Shown here: positions 1 to 11,190 of the stretch, in pieces
Numbering within the stretch: position 1 is the first letter of the stretch
How the letters are laid out: the number at the start of each line of letters is the position of its first letter
From: Branchiostoma floridae
Lineage: Eukaryota > Chordata > Leptocardii > Amphioxiformes > Branchiostomatidae
DNA: 64,000 bases
Direction of reading: 5' to 3'
NCBI RefSeq assembly: GCF_000003815.2
Contig: NC_049990.1
Span: 4,142,564-4,206,563 of the forward strand
The notes under the pieces: model-generated
Seen by the model: only the letters and a program-made list of their open reading frames with translations
Told to the model about the DNA's origin: nothing
Databases searched by the model: none
Program-made: the position numbers and the translations under genes

Positions 1-1680
1 AAAGTTAACCAAGAAGCTTGAGGAATCAGGCTAGCAGAGAATTTCTATGAATGTCTACTTTTCATTATCCTGGGTACCTCCCAATTTCTACCAGGGCTTT
101 TCACACTTGCTGCCCTGAAGAGAAGCAATTTTTCCGGCTTCAGACCATTCATATACCAGGATTTGCAAATCAGTATCAAATCTAAGGGCTCCATGAATCC
201 TGATTCTCAAACCCTGGTATGAAAGGATTTACTATTGCTTGTTTGCTACCTTATTCCAAGCTTACTCCATTGCAATGAAGCATGAGTTTTTAACACCAAG
301 ACAAGATGTGCCAACCAAAGCAAGTGCTGCAGTGCCAGTGCCCATTGTTGCTTCATGCAGTTTTATTGATGCAAAAGATTGTAAACCTACACAATGTATG
401 AATGTATCTTACATTGGTGATGTCCCCAAAAGCTGCTCTTCTCTTGGCCAACCCATCTGCTGTCTCGTCCGATGCGCGTTTCGTGCCGCCACGGGTCGTC
501 TTTTTGTCATGGTGAACCTGCGGCGATGGGAAATTCATGTTAAAAAATCTGATTCCGTATTGGTCAACTTTCAGCAAAATGTTCAACTTCAAGCTACAAC
601 AATGTACCTTGAACAAAATATTGCACACAAGCTCAAGGCTAAGCCAAGCTAACTTACTTAAGTGTTGTTTAGAACTACAATTAGACCCTTACATATTGCA
701 GAAAAATATACAATTCCTTCAATTGTGCCAAATATCTCACTTGCACATGTGCAATTATTTGCAACATTTGTAACAAAAATATATCACCACAGATGTTCCT
801 ACTTCAACTTCAAGTACTATATTATTTGGCCATTCACTACAGAAAAAAATGATTTTGAGGCTGATAATGTACATATACATCCAAGATGTAAGAAACAAAA
901 GTCAGTAACAGTAACTTCTACCTGTTGCCTTGTATGTAAACACCTCAGGCAATGCAAATATTGACAAATTTCTTGGGCCAACTGTTTAACTTTAAAAAGA
1001 ACAACAAGCAGACCTTTGTTCACATCTGCATACCTGCAGCATTCTTTTTACAAACAAGGCAAAATATGCATATATTAGACTGTCAAGAAGCATGGCTACC
1101 TTTGGGAAGCAAAGTAACACTACTAAACTCTGTAAAAACTGTAACATTACCAGAGGAACTGCCTTTTTCTGCGGGTTAAGCGAGCCGAGCCCCCCGCGTT
1201 GTGACCGTTTTGGGAGAGGCATGGCACTTCGGTGTTGTCTTCAGTTCTCGGCAAAAACAGACGACTTGGCGTCACCCAGAAACCTTCAAACAGTTGAACA
1301 GACAGTCACGGACAAACTCTGCAACTCTCGAAGTCTAAATCTGTGGAATATAGCATCAAAATAAAGCTAGGAAGAACAGAAGCAAGCAAACAAATACAGT
1401 TGTTTTTGAAACGGATTTGCAAACGACGCCATATTGTGCACAAAAGCTGACGTGTCTGCTTTTAAAACGCTGCGTCCAACGGCCAATTTTACAAGAATTC
1501 ACTCAAAATTACGTTTCAGTATGCGTCAGAAATGTACAACAAAACACTAAACATTGTATAAATCATCCTAGACCAATATAGTACCTTCGGAAATGCTGAA
1601 TTTGTGTCTCAAAGTCCACGCGCAACTGACACAGGAATTCCGGAAGTGCTTGTGGCGATTGAAGGGTCTTTGAAAAATGC
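1..1680. other. intergenic, no gene recognised
   Basis: I see no convincing exon chain here. The open frames are short, lack family resemblance and have no paired splice sites. Base composition becomes more CpG-rich from about 1180 toward 1750, which fits the promoter-like motifs just downstream. Confidence 0.5.
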
Positions 1681-1685
1681 TACAT

Positions 1686-1737
1686 ATGCAAATCACGCGT
1701 TCTGATTGGTCCGCCGTTCCAACGGACGTCCAATCAG
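1686..1737. promoter_or_regulatory. octamer plus paired, opposed CCAAT boxes
   Basis: An exact octamer ATGCAAAT lies at 1686-1693. It is followed by ctgattgg (1702-1709) and its inverse ccaatcag (1730-1737), a dyad of CCAAT boxes whose inner sequence is also near-palindromic. Octamer and paired CCAAT boxes are known from compact animal promoters. No gene start could be tied to it, so promoter function is inferred. Confidence 0.3.
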
Positions 1738-2128
1738 CACTCAGAAGAACGGAAACTAGAATATTCGTAGAAATTAGGTGGATTTTATCAAAACTACTCA
1801 AAAGCTGTATGAGAAAATTGGTTAGAATTATAATAATTGTGATTTAGATTGAAAATTTCAGTTATAATTGACCCAAAGATCTGTTTCGCTGTTTGAAACC
1901 CGCTCGCCATTGTTCGGTAATGTTCGGGTGCTTTCGGCGCAAAGCGAATGGTGCCGGACAGTGACGAAGTTGCCGATTAATAATACATTTTGTTCTTTCC
2001 GATGAGAGTTTTTACGTATATTTAGGCGTTTTTCAACCGGACATTCCGTTTTATTTTTGTTAGATTTTCTTGGTTTGGCTGGCGGACAAAAAGAAATCCT
2101 GATATTACAGAGAAAGCCCGATAAAGCC

Positions 2129-2281
2129 TAGACTCTACCAGCCTTCGTGGATCGGTGGTCTAATTGTAGAAATTTAGTGGACAAATAGAATCTATTGTAC
2201 GCTAGGGGAGTTAGCCGGCCAGAAGAGTACGTCGTGGTGAGGATAATGATTCTACCGATCCACGGAGCCTGGTAGAGGCTA
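2129..2281. mobile_element. 153-bp MITE with 9-bp target-site duplication
   Basis: Terminal inverted repeats TAGACTCTACCAG (left) and CTGGTAGAGGCTA (right) extend inward through the cgtggatcgg / ccgatccacg arms. The direct repeat GATAAAGCC flanks the element at 2120-2128 and 2282-2290. A 9-bp duplication is typical of Mutator-like (MULE) elements, so this is probably a non-autonomous MULE. The core gttagccggccag recurs in other elements of this window. No coding capacity. Confidence 0.75.
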
Positions 2282-2290
2282 GATAAAGCC

Positions 2291-2958
2291 GGGGCCTATC
2301 AAACCTTTGCTTGAAGAGTGACTGCTTGAGCGAGCTTTCTGCATTTGCAAATTATATCGATTATGCTTCAATATTTTCAGTTCAAATCTTTAAATGTTTC
2401 GATGGTCCAACTTCAGAAGTTCCCCCCTGAGTGCACATTGAAACTAAATATCAGTTTAAATTTATAAAAGCAATCGTTGGTGCTGTCCTTGTGGGCCATG
2501 GCTTTCATAGCTTCATAACGATTTAAGTTGGATCAAGGAGGTTCAAATACAGTAACTTATTTCACAACTGAATGCCCGCCTTAGATTTGGAGTCATTTGA
2601 GGTCATAACAAATGTAACGTTTGATACCTGTGTATCTGCAGTAGTCAATGTATGTGATTGTTTAGCCTCCATAGCAGGCTCTCTATGGCCTTTTTTGGCA
2701 CTTTTGCTAGCCATTGCTATGGAGGCTAGTGATTGTTGTTATTTTTCAGTACAGCTCAGTTAAAAAATGTACATGTGATATTTGAAACTCGTTTTGCATA
2801 CCTTGTCCAAACTATTAACGCCTCGTCAAAGAACTTCGGGAGCCAATTTTTAGTGACGTTAATCGATCGATTGCCTTGCTATTTTGACTGCTATTTAAAG
2901 GCGAGAATCGACTTTGCATAGCGTCGAGTGGTAAGGCGATAGTGAAGTGTTATACATC
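2291..2958. other. intergenic, nothing recognised
   Basis: AT-rich sequence without coding signal or clear repeat structure. Confidence 0.4.
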
Positions 2959-3030
2959 TCCCATATGGTCTAGTGGTTAGGATTTGGCGCTCTCACCGCC
3001 AAGGCCCGGGTTCGATTCCCGGTGTGGGAA
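2959..3030 (+). tRNA. tRNA-Glu (anticodon CUC)
   Basis: This is a 72-nt cloverleaf. The acceptor stem TCCCATA pairs with TGTGGGA with one G-U pair, and the discriminator is A3030. The D-arm matches the A box (TGGTCTAGTGG). The anticodon stem is TGGCG/CGCCA with loop CTCTCAC, anticodon CTC at 2992-2994. The T-arm carries the B box GGTTCGATTCC. The sequence closely resembles animal tRNA-Glu. There is no intron and no CCA, as expected for a eukaryote. A pol III terminator follows 8 bases later. Confidence 0.95.
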
Positions 3031-3037
3031 GACAAAA

Positions 3038-3042
3038 TTTTT
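3038..3042 (+). terminator. RNA polymerase III T-run terminator
   Basis: Five consecutive T residues start 8 nt after the tRNA-Glu discriminator base, the usual pol III stop signal. Confidence 0.8.
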
Positions 3043-3096
3043 CGTTAACTTTTCAAGGACTAATTATGAGCAATGATGTGACAAAGCTGTGGATAG

Positions 3097-3232
3097 TGTC
3101 CTCTAACGTTATAACGCTTTACCAAGTTATAGTAAGTCGTTATAACGCTTTACCAAGTTAATAAGTCGTTATAACGCTTTACCAAGTTAATAAGTCGTTA
3201 TAACGCTTTACCAAGTTAAGCCACAGAGGACA
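3097..3232. repeat. four-copy 29/31-bp tandem repeat bounded by a short inverted repeat
   Basis: Units beginning cgttataacgctttaccaag start at 3107, 3138, 3167 and 3196 (spacing 31, 29, 29). The array is bracketed by TGTCCTCT (3097-3104) and AGAGGACA (3225-3232). The inverted ends suggest a small transposon with an amplified core, though no target-site duplication was found. Confidence 0.75.
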
Positions 3233-3249
3233 TCCTTTCAATTGCACTA

Positions 3250-3733
3250 AGGCCATGTTGATTTGATTATATGGATGACATCCTCCAGGAACTCCAAAAC
3301 TGATGCGAGCGAGCGAATAAAAAAAAAGTTTGGCCAAAAAAAAAAGTTGCCTTCAGTATGAAATCAAAGTGGCCAGGAAGGTTGAACATAGGACTAAACA
3401 CACATACATGTAGTATGGTATACCATGATCCTCTGGACCTGAATTTTCTGTACTGGTACCTCCCCCAACCAACAATAGATTTTTTTTTTCTTTCCGTCCT
3501 TTCACATCTTATTCTTTGACTTTAGATTCATTTTGGCATTCTATATATTATATATGGCATTAGTTATCTGTTTTCTGATCATTTTTTTTTTCAATCTACG
3601 GAATATTTGTGCTCATTTTACAGCTGCTTTGCACAATTTATTGTGTGGTCGAAAACTTTTTTTTTTTTTTTGGAAATGGCCCAAAATTGGTGCGAGCGTG
3701 GATGTCATCCATATAATCAAATCAACGTGGCCT
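3250..3733. mobile_element. 484-bp TIR element (MITE-like)
   Basis: The left end aggccatgttgatttgatta is matched in inverse by the right end, with about 34 bp of near-identical terminal repeat including the tatggatgacatcc part. Subterminal A- and T-runs next to gcgagcg are also inverted. There is no ORF of note. The target-site duplication is unclear, so the superfamily is unassigned. Confidence 0.7.
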
Positions 3734-4758
3734 AACTAGAGAAAGAAAGGACTTGAGTTGGAGCTGTTGTGGAAAGGAAGGTTCACATATTGTTCACCTG
3801 ACGTTTTCCTGCGGTACTACATCAGGCTGTGTGCAGTATGTTTGTGCGTTTGTTTGAGGAAAACATAAATTAAGAGGCTGTGGATGGATCTTAGTGGTAT
3901 TTGGTAGGTGAATTGCGGTCACCGTTGTGGAAAGGAAGGTTCAGTTCGAAAATGATGGCGTTTGCCTACCGTAATGCAGCGGGTCGTGTATGTATGTGTG
4001 TTTGTTTGTTTGATTGCGGGCAACATAACTCGAAGTCAGTTGGAATGGATAAAATGGAATTTTAACCCGCAATAAACACACATCCACGCAGCCGTTTACT
4101 TTTGATTATGAACTTTAGTAAGACGTATACATGAATGAGATCTAGAATAAAGGCATGATTATTTGACGAAGGTATTATATGTGTTCGTCGGTCTCTAGTT
4201 TCTTCAAGCCGAATCTTGTTTCACAAAAGACAAATCAACGTGTTTAATGTTGTCTGTAAAAACAAACAAAAAATTGTATGTGGTGCTCTTAACACCGACA
4301 AATTCGCCACTGATTCAACCAACTACTTCGTCCTGTCTGGTTGAGAGTTGCGCAAGGTTTATCCGTATATTGTAGAGCAGCATAAACGACATTAGGCATA
4401 TGACGACCTGTGGGCGAACTTTTGATTTGTCTAAAGCCCCATTTCCACTAGACGGCGATCGCGCTGCGCTCTCATTGTGATTTAAATAGGATATGTCTAA
4501 CCTTCGCTTTCACGCTAGGTATATCATACAAAACGTAAAAGTGTGACTGGGAAGACAACAAAACACAGAAAGTGTAAAAAGATTCGTTTCTTTTCTATAC
4601 GATTCGTTGAGGGATACGTCAAACCGTAGGTCGCAGAGATAGCACGGCAAGATCGCAGTCCTGGTGAAAAGGGGGTATTAGCCACACCCCTTGTGAAACC
4701 AGGCAATCAGGCTTCCCATTGGGCGTTCGTGTCACTGCCTAGAGCTGCATGCCCGGAT
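3734..4758. other. intergenic, nothing coding
   Basis: No exon or TE protein recognised. The phrase gttgtggaaaggaaggttca occurs twice (near 3765 and 3923), a minor direct repeat. Confidence 0.4.
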
Positions 4759-5186
4759 NNNNNNNNNNNNNNNNNNNNNNNNNNNNNNNNNNNNNNNNNN
4801 NNNNNNNNNNNNNNNNNNNNNNNNNNNNNNNNNNNNNNNNNNNNNNNNNNNNNNNNNNNNNNNNNNNNNNNNNNNNNNNNNNNNNNNNNNNNNNNNNNNN
4901 NNNNNNNNNNNNNNNNNNNNNNNNNNNNNNNNNNNNNNNNNNNNNNNNNNNNNNNNNNNNNNNNNNNNNNNNNNNNNNNNNNNNNNNNNNNNNNNNNNNN
5001 NNNNNNNNNNNNNNNNNNNNNNNNNNNNNNNNNNNNNNNNNNNNNNNNNNNNNNNNNNNNNNNNNNNNNNNNNNNNNNNNNNNNNNNNNNNNNNNNNNNN
5101 NNNNNNNNNNNNNNNNNNNNNNNNNNNNNNNNNNNNNNNNNNNNNNNNNNNNNNNNNNNNNNNNNNNNNNNNNNNNNNNNNNNNNN
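4759..5186. other. assembly gap (428 N)
   Basis: Run of N; content unknown. Confidence 1.
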
Positions 5187-5668
5187 GTAGAGGCTACTAG
5201 TAGGTGTCCTAGTTCTGTCAGAGAGTTAAGGTGTCATATTCAGCTCAGTGAGTTGCTGGTAAGTTGTTTTTCTGTTCCTTACGGTGCGGTTTGCCATAAA
5301 CTTACTTTAGTGTAAAGCAATGAGGCTTCAAATCTCAGGCTCCTTGGTCCAAACAAGATTGGTGCTTCAGAAAAACACCTCTCTAGATTCGGACGCGTAT
5401 ACGTAAATACGGAAAACCCCGTAACCGGATGACCTGAAGACATGCGTGCCTCTTACAAAAGTTTCCTCGCTCCATTCGCCAGGTAAAGAACTACAACTTA
5501 TACTTTAATATTCTCTGACCACCAAACATTGAAAGAAAATCTGCTGTGATCTTGCCTTCGGGTTTTAACTTTATTAAGGAATTGTTTGGACATTGGACCA
5601 AGTGCCCTTCACTAGTTTGGAGGCCTATAATGACCCCTGAATGACCCTACATTCAGGATCATTGATGA

Positions 5669-6360
5669 TTGAACACTAGGCTTCGCTCGACTTCCGACCA
5701 CCTAACCAAGGTAGGCGCTGGGTTGGAAGTGGCACGGAATCCATTCTACTCTAGCTCTTTTGAAGTTGTACGAAACGATATAACCAAACTTACACGTAGT
5801 ACCTGCTCCCTATATATGTCTCCGTATACAAAGAAAGACAAAGATAAACTGGAAAGGATACAGAACCAAGCTGCCCGCCGATTCTGTACAAACAACTATA
5901 ACAGGGATTCTAGAGTTACCTAAATGAAAACAGATTTGCAGTGGATGTCACTTGAAGACAGAAGGAAAATGTCCAGACTTTCCAAAAGACCATGATGTAC
6001 AAAATGACCAATAAACTGGTGGACGTATTAACTGATAAGTATGATCTAATACCAGCTAAAAAAAGAACAAGAAACAGTAATGCCTTCAAATACCAGAGTT
6101 ACCAACCTAGGATTGATGTGATAAAAAATTCTTACTTTCCCAGAACTATCGGAGAGTGGAATTTGTTATCACCAAGTACAGTAGGGGCATCTTCTCTGGG
6201 TAGTTGTAAAGAACGCTTGCAGATAGATGTGCAAAAGTTAGGTGTGACGGGTCGTTCGGTGTAATATAACCAGCTGCTGCCGCACCGCGTGTCTGCGAAG
6301 CTGGTGTGTTACGCCGAACGGTGGTTATACCGGCTATATAGATACAGATACAGATATGGA
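5669..6360 (+). pseudogene. decayed 3' end of a CR1/L2-type non-LTR retrotransposon
   Basis: The frames read PYTKKDKDKLERIQNQAARR, later MMYKMTNKLVD and SYFPRTIGEWNLLSPSTV. These are the typical C-terminal phrases of CR1/L2-clade reverse transcriptase ORF2 proteins. Stops and frameshifts near 5922 and 5990 break the frame. The 3' region holds a long hairpin (6257-6321) and ends in atagatacagatacagat, a LINE-like simple tail. It is 5'-truncated and non-functional. Related fragments lie at 15855-16190 and 17060-17265. Confidence 0.8.
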
Positions 6361-6545
6361 ATATGTCCACAAGAGACAAAAAAAGTCGATGGGAAATTTA
6401 CAGGTGCCCTGTGCAGGATGACAGGTTAGTTTGTGCTGAGGACTAATATGAACCCCAGAAAGACTCCAGAAACATATTTGTTCGATTGATCGATCTCTAC
6501 CTGACTAACCACGATGACTATAGGGAGAATATTTTTTTCTACGGA
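6357..6545 (+). repeat. diverged copy of the 9630-9890 segment
   Basis: Shares the order of landmarks with 9630-9890: cacaa.agacaaaaa, a cctgtg..gat.gacag element followed by a donor-like gt.agtt, ccccagaaag, then gactaac and ggag.aata. The upstream copy has the weaker donor gttagt. It may be a duplicated non-coding first exon or an undefined repeat. Confidence 0.45.
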
Positions 6546-6587
6546 GGGGGCCTAGACTCCGTTGCAGTCTTCGGAACGGGGCAGGTT

Positions 6588-6612
6588 TTTTTTTTTTTTG
6601 GGGGGGGGGGGG
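6588..6612. repeat. poly-T / poly-G run
   Basis: A T-run passes directly into a G-run. Length in the assembly is unreliable. Confidence 0.9.
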
Positions 6613-6907
6613 TCCGCTATTTTCGACGTTGCCTATGTTCTCTTGTGCCGGGAAAGGGAGTTTGCCGGGGAAGGGAGTTTGCTGTGGAAGGGAGTTTGCC
6701 GTGATAGCTAGTTTTTGCCCCGTCCGATCGGACAAAGACTCGCCATCGTCACGGCAAACAATCGTGGTTCGTATTGGGACTTGAAAGCTTTTGTTCATAC
6801 TGATAATTATGTACACCTCCGGGGCCTTGTCACACAGTGAACGTTTAATGGGCTAGACAAACTTTTCCACATTCCGTATTATAGGGGTCTGCTACTTTAC
6901 CTGTAAT

Positions 6908-7075
6908 AGCCTTTATTGCACATTCATGCCCTATCGGGCTAAGTACAGGCATATAGATACAAAGGGTAGTAATGCAGTAAACATGGTTTCTAAGACTAAT
7001 CTAAAACATAAATTCTAAAACTATTCTAATACATTTGTTCGGCTTCTTCTCGTTTCTTAGTTATGTTAAATATGT
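6908..7075 (-). mobile_element. LINE 3'-end remnant
   Basis: Reading minus, the segment ends gcctgtacttagcccgatag, gggcatgaatgtgcaataaa: a LINE-like 3' terminus with an AATAAA. A second copy with the same landmarks, including cggcttcttctcg.ttctt, lies at 52533-52690. Confidence 0.6.
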
Positions 7076-8329
7076 AGCTTGATTATAAACAGAGCGGTGT
7101 TATCTACAACAAGATCTCTGGGGACGAAATCGTGAAGTTCTGCCTGGGGTTATATCAGGCCTTGGGCCCAGCCGATTTTGTACCAAGAGATCTACTTCCA
7201 GAGTAACGTTGATTTAACTAGATATTGTAAATTCTCAATTTACACGACTAGAGGAAGGCTCCTAACTCTTAAGTGAGCTAAACTGAATCGAGATCACTTT
7301 AAGTTTCTTTTTTTTAATATTGGTGTACATATCAGTGAACAAGACACAGTGGTGATGTACAATAGCAGAGCTAATATCATCATCACCAATGGAAAATTTG
7401 TAAATAAGATAGACAAAGGACAATGTGAAATAGATTTTCGCTTCCCTGAAAACTGAAAAACTCGAGCCTTGAGCCATGACACAGGTTAGTGTATGGGGTG
7501 ACTGGCCGATGATTAAGTTTTTACGAGTACGTTGACTTGTATGTATGTGTGTGTGTGTGTGCTTCTATTCACGTAAACAGGATATCTAAATGTATGGATG
7601 TGGCCACTTGAATACGTCAATGGCATTTTGCCCGTCGGCAACAGGGCAATGACACTGGATAGATCCGGGTGTTTGTATTAAGGATTGTTCCATATGATGT
7701 TCATATCGTTATATATGCATCTAACCTGATTTGATTCCAAACCGGTGCCCGGCCGGGCATCTTTCGGGAAGAAAAGGTACAATATAAGAAACAACAAAAC
7801 ACACGGAACTTAACATCTCGGTCGGTCCCCGTTTTGAAAATGTGACCTGCTAGGAGATTAATCTGAATCAAACTTGGAAGATTAAGTTACAACCATCCCT
7901 GAACAGAGACGGTGGGCGACAAAGAATTCTTGCAACCTATGATCCACTGCTCACTGAGTCACGTGTTCTATCTGCATAACGTGACTTCACGACAGCAGTG
8001 GGTTGTTTTATTCCTTGACAAAAAAAAAAACTGATGCTGTGCATTGAAAAATTTTTGTGAGTCCAATTTTTGTGTTGGAAATTACAGTTCAACTAGTTCA
8101 AGAAGTTCAAAGGTTGACTATTTGACACCATAAAGTCAGAGGAGTCTGGACAGACAGGTTCCACTATACGTATATACCATATATGGCACACCGTTCAGAC
8201 CTTGGCCGCGTGACCTGAGATGCTCTGAGATCACTCCGGGTTGTCTAGTGCGCCCCTGCAGGATTGTCGTCCATTTCCTCACACAGGTGAGAAGTCATGA
8301 TTTTACAGTACAAAGATCTTAAGGGAAGC
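7076..8329. other. intergenic, dispersed repeat pieces only
   Basis: No gene recognised. gcccggccgggcatctttcg (from 7747) is nearly repeated at 8900, marking a dispersed repeat. A short (TG)n lies near 7545. Confidence 0.4.
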
Positions 8330-8332
8330 TTA

Positions 8333-8441
8333 GCCCCTACCAGGCTCCACATGTCGCCGGAAAAATGTAGGTAGAAATTAGCCAAATAGACAAATATCAC
8401 ACTAGAGGAGTTGGCCGGCCCAAAAGTTTAAACTGCAGCTG
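8333..8441 (+). mobile_element. partial copy of the 2129-2281 MITE family
   Basis: Begins tagcccctaccaggctccac and continues to gaggagttggccggcc, tracking the left end and core of the complete MITE at 2129-2281. The right end is not recognisable. Confidence 0.6.
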
Positions 8442-9530
8442 CGATGTACATTGTGTCCCCAGGCCTATTTCGTAAATTGTAGTTTCGAGCAGGCCAAGTC
8501 CTCTTGTGTGTTTAATTGTTTTATCTATTTGACCAATTTACACGATTTTCCAAGTTACCGCGCTGCCACATTCGTAAGTCGTCGTATGATTTTGGCGTTG
8601 TAGAATTCTGCACGGATGGAAACAGCGCACCTTTTCCGCCGCGAAATCTTGAAATTTTGAACGACTATCTCGCTCAAGAATGCCCAGCTTGCGTTACTGA
8701 GTACCCCATCCGGTGTGGGATAGATTTTGAGCTCAGGCTGGGGACAGATCGTAAAGCGTATGTAAGCGTATGTGTCCGGACCCCAAGTCAGAAAGTTACC
8801 GGAAATATCTTTCGTGTCAGAAAGCATATGTTAATAGGGCTGTTTTATTGTGTATGTCTCCGGGCCTTGTTAGGCTAAGGTCACATTTCCACAAAGGGGC
8901 CCGGCCGGGCACCTTTCGGGAACGATAAATACTATGATATAAAAGACAACAACAACACAAAACGGACCGAAAATAATTCAACAGCATACATTGACCATAT
9001 TTATTGGCATAAACTTAAATTTTTCGTTTCCGCAAACAGCCTGGCCGGGCCCCGGGTAGGAAATGGGACGTAGGCCTTAGTGTTACATTGTGAACTGAAG
9101 TTTTAACTACATGTACTTGAGTGTTTACCTTCGCGTAGCTAGCTCAACATTTATACCACTAACGTTGTAAGTATAAGTAGAGAAGAAAAAATAATGTTTA
9201 CAACATAGCCGTACCACGGACATGGGAAAGAAGTATATAGACATCTCAATACTTCTTCTCCTGGCATTTATTTTGTCAAATGGCTTCAATTGTTACAGGA
9301 ACGATGTGAAATTTTGCCAAGACATAGGTCTTTGAATTATGTTAGCGGAGTCCAGAGTGACCATTTTGAACTTTGGCGTCTGTTAGTCGACGTTAACGTT
9401 CTTTTGTATTGGCCAAACCATCATCAATTATCGGTCTTGTCCGGATACAGATCTAGACAGGGGCTGCATACACAGTCACGCAGCGTGTATAGAAAGTGTA
9501 CATAGTACATGTAACATGTTACATACCGGA
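8442..9530. other. intergenic upstream of AS3MT
   Basis: Contains the second copy of the gcccggccgggca repeat (about 8898-8960) and otherwise no supported feature. The 120-codon open frame at 8516-8878 has no recognisable domain and no splice context. Confidence 0.4.
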
Positions 9531-9534
9531 GCGT

Positions 9535-9555
9535 GATTGGCTATTTATGACGTCA
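9535..9555 (+). promoter_or_regulatory. probable AS3MT promoter: inverted CCAAT box and CRE
   Basis: gattggct (inverted CCAAT, 9535-9542) is followed six bases later by a perfect palindromic CRE, TGACGTCA (9548-9555). A strong splice donor (cag/gtaagt) lies 140 bp downstream. Adjacent CCAAT and CRE sites are a known compact pol II promoter arrangement. The assignment to AS3MT rests on position and strand. Confidence 0.4.
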
Positions 9556-9619
9556 CGTTTTGAACTCTAGACGCCCCACCTAGTTGGAAGAATAACGTTG
9601 TGTAAAACACACTCACAGT

Positions 9620-9698
9620 AGCTGTTTGTGGCACATGTTCACAATAGACAAAAAGATTAAGAAGGAGAAGTCTGTAAGCGTCCTGTGAAGATCGACAG
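9620..9698 (+). other. AS3MT: candidate non-coding first exon of AS3MT
   Basis: Ends at atcgacag/gtaagttc, a strong donor at 9699. The coding start exon opens at a good acceptor (ttggttttgcag, exon from 11149), so at least one upstream non-coding exon is expected. The 5' boundary is a guess. Confidence 0.3.
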
Positions 9699-9762
9699 GT
9701 AAGTTCGCTCTAAGCAAGGATTTTAAGGAGTTAACATTAAGAAATACCCCAGAAAGTTGTCT

Positions 9763-9803
9763 GACCAAGGAGGTTGTCCCCTCCAACCTCCTTGGTCTGA
9801 TGA
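9763..9803. repeat. short hairpin
   Basis: ctgaccaaggaggttg and caacctccttggtctg form an almost perfect inverted repeat inserted in the candidate first intron of AS3MT. Confidence 0.6.
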
Positions 9804-11190
9804 TCGTTCTTGACTAGACTCTAGATCTATCAGACTAACCTCGCTAACTATACTAATAGGAGGAATAGTTTGCCAAGGGAGTTTGGCTACCCCAGGGTTT
9901 CATTTTCTACGGGGGGGAAATGTTAACCTCTAATATCGTGGACTTGCTCTCCTATCATTCCTTTTTTGTCGAATTCTTAATCTAAATCAGATGGATTCCG
10001 CACGATTTCTTACGAAGGCGGTACTTACCACTTACTTATCCCAAACGATTGCCCACGTTTTTGCACGTAGACAGCACGCAGTTGTACGTACGTACGTCGA
10101 TCGGGTAGTGCCCTTTTTCAACGGGTCAAAACGCCAGACCAAAGACAAAAGTTCCTGACTACTTCACTGCCTTTGAACCAGCTATGTAAATAGTTATTTC
10201 CAAGTTCAGATACCGCTTGGACAAAGTCACGATGGTGTCCATGACCGTGAACTATTATCAGGGTGCACGCAAATACTCTTTTGTTCAGTCTTGCGTCGGG
10301 CCCCGGGGAAGATAGCACCTCCAGGACTAGATCTGCACAACAGGTATGCATTGTAGTATCTGCGGGATCAAAACATACAAACAAAATCACTTTCTTGGTC
10401 ATTTGCCTACATCATAAGTTGAATCTGACTTCTTGCACTGCATACTATTTATGTATGGATACGAATTAGACCACCGACGCTTGGGAGTTGTCCGCCATTT
10501 CATCTTTAACCAAGGAATTCGCTTGAACGCGTTCGGTTGTTTAAGATGTTAATGAGGTTTGATTGGCAACATAGCAATCCATTTGAGGTGACTTTCCCCA
10601 CGAAACTTCAAAGATCTCCGGCGACAACAAGTACGGTCGATTCGGGAATCTCTTTTACGCTCTGCGACTGGCTTACGTCTGGTAGGCTATCACCGCTTAC
10701 TTTCACATTGTTTGCGAATGCTTGAAATGTGAGCGAATGGCACTGAGTATGTTGAACATATTAAAGCTACAAATGTCAATCTGAACGACAATGTCTAAAT
10801 TAAGGTCTACAAAATGTTCACATTACTAGCTTATAACAATTAATAGTATGTGTAGTAAAACCTAACTTTTGTTGCCATAAATAAAAAGGTATACAAATCT
10901 CATGCTTGAAGTCACTTCTGCTAATTCGGACTCAGATCACACAAGTTGTCTGAAAAAACAGGAAACGTACACACTTTCCTTACAATCTGAAGCATCTGTC
11001 TATTAGCTTCACGCGGGACTGTAAGTCAAGACTTCATAAATTTTCCTTGGTAGCTGCTAGTTTCAGTTGTACAAGTTTGTCAGGTCGCCCAAATTAATCG
11101 CATTTGACCTGCTTGTCATATTAAAACTGTTTTTCTTTGGTTTTGCAGGCATTATATTCTTCGAGAAAACAGTTGATCGTGTCCCTAAAG

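Noticed and set aside
239..652. 137-codon ORF near the window start
   Set aside because: No recognisable domain, no paired splice sites and an overlapping minus-strand ORF of similar quality.
3107..3219. CRISPR array
   Set aside because: Units are contiguous tandem copies without unique spacers, and the genome is eukaryotic.
4693..5315. Two long open frames across the first gap
   Set aside because: They consist almost entirely of N translated as X.
8516..8878. 120-codon ORF upstream of AS3MT
   Set aside because: No family resemblance, mirrored by a minus-strand ORF, inside repeat-rich sequence.
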